A stretch of 64,000 nt of DNA from Dipteronia dyeriana (Eukaryota > Streptophyta > Magnoliopsida > Sapindales > Sapindaceae): positions 80,006,204 through 80,070,203 of the forward strand of contig CM065299.1 in assembly GCA_032871835.1 (NCBI GenBank), read 5' to 3'. The position numbers and the translations under genes were made by a program. The notes below the pieces were generated by a model. It made no database searches. It was not told the origin of the DNA and was given only the letters and a program-made list of their open reading frames with translations. Position 1 is the stretch's first letter. Every line of letters starts with the position of its first letter. Below are positions 59,640-64,000 of this stretch, one piece after another.

Positions 59640-59640
<1 letters not shown>
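57951..59640. other. Very AT-rich spacer
   Basis: No domain-bearing frame on either strand. It holds a direct duplication at 58462-58800, a poly-A run near 58863-58880, and two further CACGTG motifs at 59094-59099 and 59113-59118, about 2.1 kb upstream of the F-box gene. Confidence 0.5.
58462..58800 (+). repeat. Direct duplication, offset 178 bp
   Basis: 'aattatttaatata' starts both units (58462 and 58640). Each continues 'ttataataaaataatttaaaag', 'accggt' or variant, and 'tagtta(c/t)catatgtcaa'. Confidence 0.75.

Positions 59641-59673
<33 letters not shown>
59640..59673 (+). repeat. TA dinucleotide microsatellite
   Basis: About 30 bp of alternating T and A, a likely polymorphic marker. Confidence 0.85.
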
Positions 59674-59678
<5 letters not shown>

Positions 59679-59679
59679 C

Positions 59680-60480
59680 TATTGAGTCAACTCTTTTAAC
59701 TTACCGAGTCAACTCGATATTCTAAATTATAAGTTACTGAGTCAACTCGACCGAGATAACTCAACAACTCAAACTTCAACGATGAATCTTTATAACTCGA
59801 CTCAATCTTCATTTGAATCTCTGTTCACCGCTGACATCGAGACATCATCATCCTTCATTCTTCGTTGCCGAAGGAATCACCATCATTCATCAGTCGCCGT
59901 CGACATTGTCTCCATCACCTAATCGAAAATATCAACAGATTTCACAAGATTTCCTATCGAATCCATCACGAAATGGAGCCTCCTCGTCCACCGCTGAAAT
60001 GACATCTCTGATGCGACAGAATCTCGTCGAAACTATCATTTAGCCTCCGTCGTCACCGGTTGGTCTCCAGCCTCCGTCGTTGGTGGTGGCCACCACTAGC
60101 GAATAGTGGCCACTGGTCCTTAACAATTTTTTTTATTTGTTAATTTTTCAGTTTTTTAAAATGTTATTAATTAAAAAAAATAACACTATTAAATAGAAAT
60201 GTATTATTGTCTTTATATTAAAATAGTAAGAATATTATAGAAATTTTAATGATAAGAAGCCAACTTCTTCAATAACCGCCAGTCAATTTCTCAAAAGTCA
60301 CTTATCAAAGAAGTAAATTGTAAAATAATTTGTTTTTAGAAAGTTTACAAAATACACATTTACTAAAAACTGAAAAAATAAGTGATTATTTATGAGGTTC
60401 GTAAATTATGACAACAAATTCACTCAAATTTCGAACCAAACTTTTTTTTTAATAATACAAGAGCTGTTGCACGTAATTAC
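59680..60480. other. Spacer upstream of the F-box promoter, no recognised gene
   Basis: 'gagtcaactcga' recurs at 59684-59760. A readable 59813-60043 frame (Ser/Pro-rich, starting from TTG) has no recognised domain. I see no feature I can defend here. Confidence 0.4.
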
Positions 60481-60681
60481 CTTTTCTTTTTACTACAAAT
60501 CCAGTGCCGAAATCGCCGAAAAAATATAAAAATTCTATTTACTCTCTCTATAACTTAAGAGGAAAGACCGTCATGCATGTTGTTTAGATATGAAATTATG
60601 AAGTGGCACCCGGCTTTTCCGCTCTTTTGTTATTCTTTAATCCCACTATATTTCCCTTTTGGTCCATACTCCATACCCTTA

Positions 60682-61129
60682 CACGTGACGACACATACTA
60701 AAACCACCTCTTAAGACTTAAATATCTACTCAATTAATTCAATTTTAAAAAAAAAATCTAATTTTTAACACCACTGCGCCAACAACCCATGTTCACACGT
60801 GTTCTTCCATTATTTGTCGACATATATATATATATATTTAGTATTTTTTGCTCTGATTTTGTGGCTTTTCCGACATTCACCGGAATCACACATGTAGACC
60901 CGGAGATATTTTCGAGCCACGAAAAAGATATTTAGGATTATCGGACCCTTTTTGACACGTGTCTTACTTCTCAAATATACTATATAAATATATATCCATT
61001 GCATGACGTTATTCCCTCGATTCTCTTTCAAGACATTTCTGCAATATAAGTTGTACACGCGTCTGTCTTCCAATCATTGATGGACACGTGCTCTTCTTTC
61101 CAGGATCTAATACAGTGACACGGCACGTG
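60682..61129. promoter_or_regulatory. Cluster of five CACGTG G-box/ABRE-type motifs
   Basis: The hexamer CACGTG occurs at 60682-60687, 60796-60801, 60956-60961, 61085-61090 and 61124-61129. All lie within 552 bp of the start codon of the EDL3-like gene. The third lies in the 10-bp palindrome GACACGTGTC, and the fourth and fifth are 33 bp apart. ACGTG-core ABREs bound by bZIP (ABF/AREB) factors are known to drive ABA response, and G-boxes are also bound by bHLH factors such as PIFs. Occupancy here is inference. Confidence 0.8.
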
Positions 61130-61164
61130 TCCAACATTCAGCTTTTGAAGTCGGGCTCTGTTTT

Positions 61165-61173
61165 TATATATAA
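61165..61173 (+). promoter_or_regulatory. TATA box of the EDL3-like gene
   Basis: TATATATAA lies 69 bp before the ATG, giving an expected transcription start near 61195-61205 and a short 5' UTR of about 30-40 bases. Confidence 0.75.
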
Positions 61174-61233
61174 GCAGGCGATTACCATCACTGTCCAGTC
61201 TGTCTTCAACGATCAACATTGTCGTCTGTCTCG

Positions 61234-62061
61234 ATGAGTGCGGACAAGCGACTCAAACCTAACTCGCCGTGTCAGGTGTCCAAGTCCGGCCAATCAGGGA
61301 TTCTCAACGAGCGGATGCTCTTGATCGTCTTCGAGTCGGTCAAATGGGACCTTCAATTGCTCTGTTTAACAGCCTCTCTCAACCGCAAGCTTCAAGCCAT
61401 CGCAGAACGACTTCTATGGCGGAAGCTCTGTGAATATCGAGCACCGCGCATGGTTGAAGCATTGGCTAAGAGCGCGACTAACGGCCGTATCAACGGTGGA
61501 TGGCACGCGCTCGCTAAGCTTATGTTTTACTGTTGCGGCTGTGAGTCGACTCGTAATTTCAAGCTGAGTCAACCACTGCTGGGTCATTTCGTGAAAGCGT
61601 CTCGATTTTCTAAGACTTCCGGTCGTAGCTTTCTGACCAGAAAGTGCCGCGGAGATCTGCTGTACGTGAGTGACCCGTGCGAGCATCCAATGAGCGATAA
61701 GGAGGACGATTTGGGTATTTTCAGAGGCATATTTCAGGGATTTCACAGGTCGAGGACTAAAGCGCGTTTGGTCCAACGGAAAGCGGAGCTAGAGGATAGG
61801 GTCAGGTGTCCTTACTGTGGGGCCCGTGTTTGGAGTATGAGCACTGCACGGCTTATCCCTAAGTGCGCGGCTCGGCGGCTCGGCTCACATGATGGTGGGC
61901 TGGATTATTTTGTTTGTGTGAATGGCCACTTGCATGGGAATTGTTGGCTCGTTCCATTGTCGTCCGATGAAGATGATGAAAGTGGGGTCAATGATCTTGA
62001 TTATGATAATCGAACTGTTAAAACTGAGAGTACCAGCTCGACTGGGGAAGAGATTTGTTAG
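61234..62061 (+). CDS. EDL3-like: EID1-like F-box protein (EDL3 type)
   Basis: Intronless frame of 275 codons from the ATG at 61234, ending TAG at 62059-62061. The open frame extends five codons upstream to a TTG at 61219, but that is not a plausible start. An F-box-like segment lies at about residues 23-66 (NERMLLIVFESVKWD, then LTASLNRKLQ and RLLWRKLCE). A middle region follows with GGWHALAKLMFYCCGC. The C-terminal half has a CPYC pair (residues 192-195), then CVNGHLHGNCW (about 228-238), characteristic of EID1/EDL proteins. An acidic tail (SSDEDDESG) ends the protein. F-box proteins give substrate specificity to SCF ubiquitin ligases; Arabidopsis EDL3 acts positively in ABA signalling. The gene is more GC-rich than its surroundings. 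Length fits the family (about 270 aa). Sequence similarity to EDL3 is strong by eye, not computed. Confidence 0.92.
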   Translation: MSADKRLKPNSPCQVSKSGQSGILNERMLLIVFESVKWDLQLLCLTASLNRKLQAIAERLLWRKLCEYRAPRMVEALAKSATNGRINGGWHALAKLMFYCCGCESTRNFKLSQPLLGHFVKASRFSKTSGRSFLTRKCRGDLLYVSDPCEHPMSDKEDDLGIFRGIFQGFHRSRTKARLVQRKAELEDRVRCPYCGARVWSMSTARLIPKCAARRLGSHDGGLDYFVCVNGHLHGNCWLVPLSSDEDDESGVNDLDYDNRTVKTESTSSTGEEIC

Positions 62062-62470
62062 TATTGGTCCCGGTTAGTTAGACTACTCACTATAAAAAAA
62101 AAATCGTGGAGAATGACGCGTACAATTTTGTGCTGACGTGGATTTTCCTTTTCCTTTTTCTTCTTTATTGCGAGACTTGAGTTTTGTATGATTTTAGATT
62201 GCACATTTTGTAATGCAACTTTGTTTCACTTTCCTTCCTTTCGTATCCATTTGGTTTGATTTGATTTTATCTGTTGTCATGAGTAATGTTTCATTATGGA
62301 TAAATTATGTTCTTGTTTTTACTACTTATACTTAATTACTATTTAATATATCTATATAATATATCTATATATAGAAATATTATTATAAAACAATAGAATA
62401 TATCTTTCTCAAGTCAAACACTCTTCTCATTCGAAAGTTGGCCATAAAGACATCCTTGACTCCAACATTG
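62062..62470. other. 3' flank of the F-box gene
   Basis: T-rich sequence with 'ttgtaatgcaactttg' near 62208, a plausible 3' UTR and polyadenylation region without a perfect AATAAA. Beyond 62330 it is AT-rich spacer. Confidence 0.4.
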
Positions 62471-62473
<3 letters not shown>

Positions 62474-62501
<28 letters not shown>

Positions 62502-62502
62502 T
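62474..62502 (+). repeat. TA dinucleotide microsatellite
   Basis: About 27 bp of alternating A and T between the F-box gene and the putative solo LTR. Confidence 0.85.
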
Positions 62503-62548
62503 AATGGGAACTTTGTAATTTTATTTACTTAATTTCTTAATTTAATGT

Positions 62549-63778
62549 TGTTACTAGTAATATTTGACTAGGGGTCATAGAGAAATTTTTCACTCTCCTA
62601 GCTCGAATGAGAACCAGAAATCGCTATTCATAGGACCTCGGGCAAGCCCTAGAGCTACCCCGTAGAATCGAGGAAGGATCATCGGGCATCAGAGCTTTTA
62701 GGAGTGAAGCTAGGCAAGTCCAGGTCGAGCCCACACACGAACACTGGAGCCCGAGCTTCTCGAGACCACCTACCTAGGAACCTCGGTTCCTGGGGCCAGG
62801 CTCCAAAACCACCCCAAGGAAACAGGGGAGGATCGCCGAGATCAAGAAGCACTCGAAATGAAGCCCGACAAGCAAATCAAGCTCCTTTCAGGTTAAAGCT
62901 CCCAAAGATCAAAGTTAACTCGTAGCCTAAACTTGAAGCCCACCAACCTCTTTAGGAACCCGATGCCCACTCCACAATACGAGGAGAAAGAGGGCCTCTA
63001 AGTGGATCAAATCCATGTGACCTCCCAGAAATGTCTACAGGAACGCCTTAAGCTCCAAAGGGTCGAGGAAAGTTCATCCCAAGCTTCTGATAACAGAACC
63101 AAAGCATGGATATACCTCGCTATAGGAGACAACGAGCAGCTAACTCGGTGACCTCCATGAAGAATCATGATGTGAGTACACACATGATCATATTTACGTA
63201 ATAACTAACATTAATTCTGCATACGTGTAAGACAAGAGTTTCTTTGAAACAAACTTATCTCCACCAAATCCGTTATTTACTCGAAGTCAACTACTTTTAA
63301 ATAAAGGACCCCGCCCGATAAGAAGGGAGTAGGTTCAGAGAATCAAGGTGGGAGATACATCCGTTCAAAGTGATTCGACCATATATAAATAGGCCTAAAC
63401 ATCCCCGGCGGGGAGAGAACAAAACAAAGACAAACAAACAAAAACAAAAACAAAAAGAAGAAAAAAAATAGAAGAAATAAAGAATTACGTCGGGTCTAAA
63501 TTCTGTGATCGGAACACGGCCATCGAGGTATCCACCATTCGACAAGCACAAAGTTACCACTTTCCTATGTACTAGAGAGACTGTGAGGGTATATGAGAGA
63601 TTCCTGTGTATCACAAGTGTTCTATAACAAAGCTCTCATTTGCTTGGGTCATTTAAACATTCGTTTCAATCTAAACATGTCAGATATCAAAGGTATCGAC
63701 CTCGGCCACCACCTCCGTGGTAGTGGTCTCGAGGGTATTAGTTGTAATTTCTCATTTTGAACAAATTTCCTGTTAACA
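62549..63778 (+). mobile_element. Probable solo LTR (Ty3/gypsy-type)
   Basis: The block begins TGTTACTAG and ends CCTGTTAACA, with flanks AATGT (62544-62548) and AATCT (63779-63783), four of five matching. It has a TATA box 'tatataaatagg' at about 63382-63393, about 400 bp before the end. It is more GC-rich than its surroundings. Frames at 62704-62925 and 63297-63614 look like chance openings. No gag or pol is attached, and its 3' end is followed by ordinary AT-rich DNA. Confidence 0.5.
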
Positions 63779-63783
63779 AATCT

Positions 63784-64000
63784 AAACTCGAATATTGAAC
63801 CACTCATTTAGCTCAATTCAGAGATTAAGATAATATCTCATTATTTTTAAAATTCAATTAAAACTTTAATTCTAAGAATGAGATGATATAATATTACATA
63901 AATGTCAAAATTAAAGTAAATGAACAATAAAAAAAATTAAGCTTACATTTAAATCATAAAATTAAGTTAATTTCATCAAGTAGGAGAATTTTGCTTTATA
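63784..64000. other. AT-rich end of window
   Basis: Nothing recognised. Confidence 0.4.

Overview
This window looks like nuclear DNA from a flowering plant, most likely a eudicot. The sequence is AT-rich, the genes carry GT-AG introns, and about three quarters of it consists of decayed, nested plant transposable elements: Ty1/copia and Ty3/gypsy LTR elements, a non-LTR LINE, and Mutator, hAT, Tourist and CACTA derivatives. I cannot name the species. Only one gene looks intact, an intronless EID1-like F-box gene of the EDL3 type near the right end. A second host gene, an oligopeptide transporter (OPT), is present only as a pseudogene broken by transposons.

Layout. 1-2.6 kb: LTR-derived sequence. 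2.6-10.2 kb: a minus-strand Ty3/gypsy element whose gag-pol is split by two related solo LTRs in opposite orientations (4348-6393 and 6573-8704), each with a 5-bp target duplication. 10.2-11.45 kb: a decayed minus-strand copia integrase. 11.45-14.2 kb: LTR-like leader sequence and degenerate tandem repeats. 14.38-18.2 kb: a cluster of five MITE-like elements, two of them hAT-type with perfect 8-bp target duplications. 18.5-31.7 kb: one plus-strand LINE (endonuclease, reverse transcriptase, zinc-binding region, RNase H) expanded to about 13 kb by three insertions: an LTR-like block, a minus-strand LTR-like block, and a full-length copia element (copia-1, TSD TTAAG). 31.7-35.3 kb: no gene seen. 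35.35-40.1 kb: a minus-strand copia element (copia-2). 40.7-42.14 kb: a broken Mutator-type transposase.

42.2-53.0 kb: the OPT pseudogene on the plus strand. Its exons are in the correct order but are interrupted by a minus-strand copia element (copia-3, TSD ATAAT), a hAT MITE and a CACTA-type non-autonomous element. It also has a frameshift in exon 2, another in exon 3 and two nonsense codons. 53.6-56.6 kb: a decayed DUF1985-type Mutator-related ORF with a long block of degenerate repeats. It is followed by a second small OPT piece (56637-56857) that lacks the CACTA insertion and the first nonsense mutation, then by a truncated copia integrase fragment. 58-61 kb: AT-rich spacer leading into the EDL3-like promoter, which holds five CACGTG G-boxes within about 550 bp of the start codon and a TATA box. 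61234-62061: EDL3-like coding sequence. 62.5-63.8 kb: a probable solo LTR.

I found no operon-like or defence-like system. The most informative content is the insertion history: paired target-site duplications show which element landed in which, and the OPT, LINE and gypsy readings resume on the far side of the inserts. The G-box array suggests ABA or stress control of the F-box gene.
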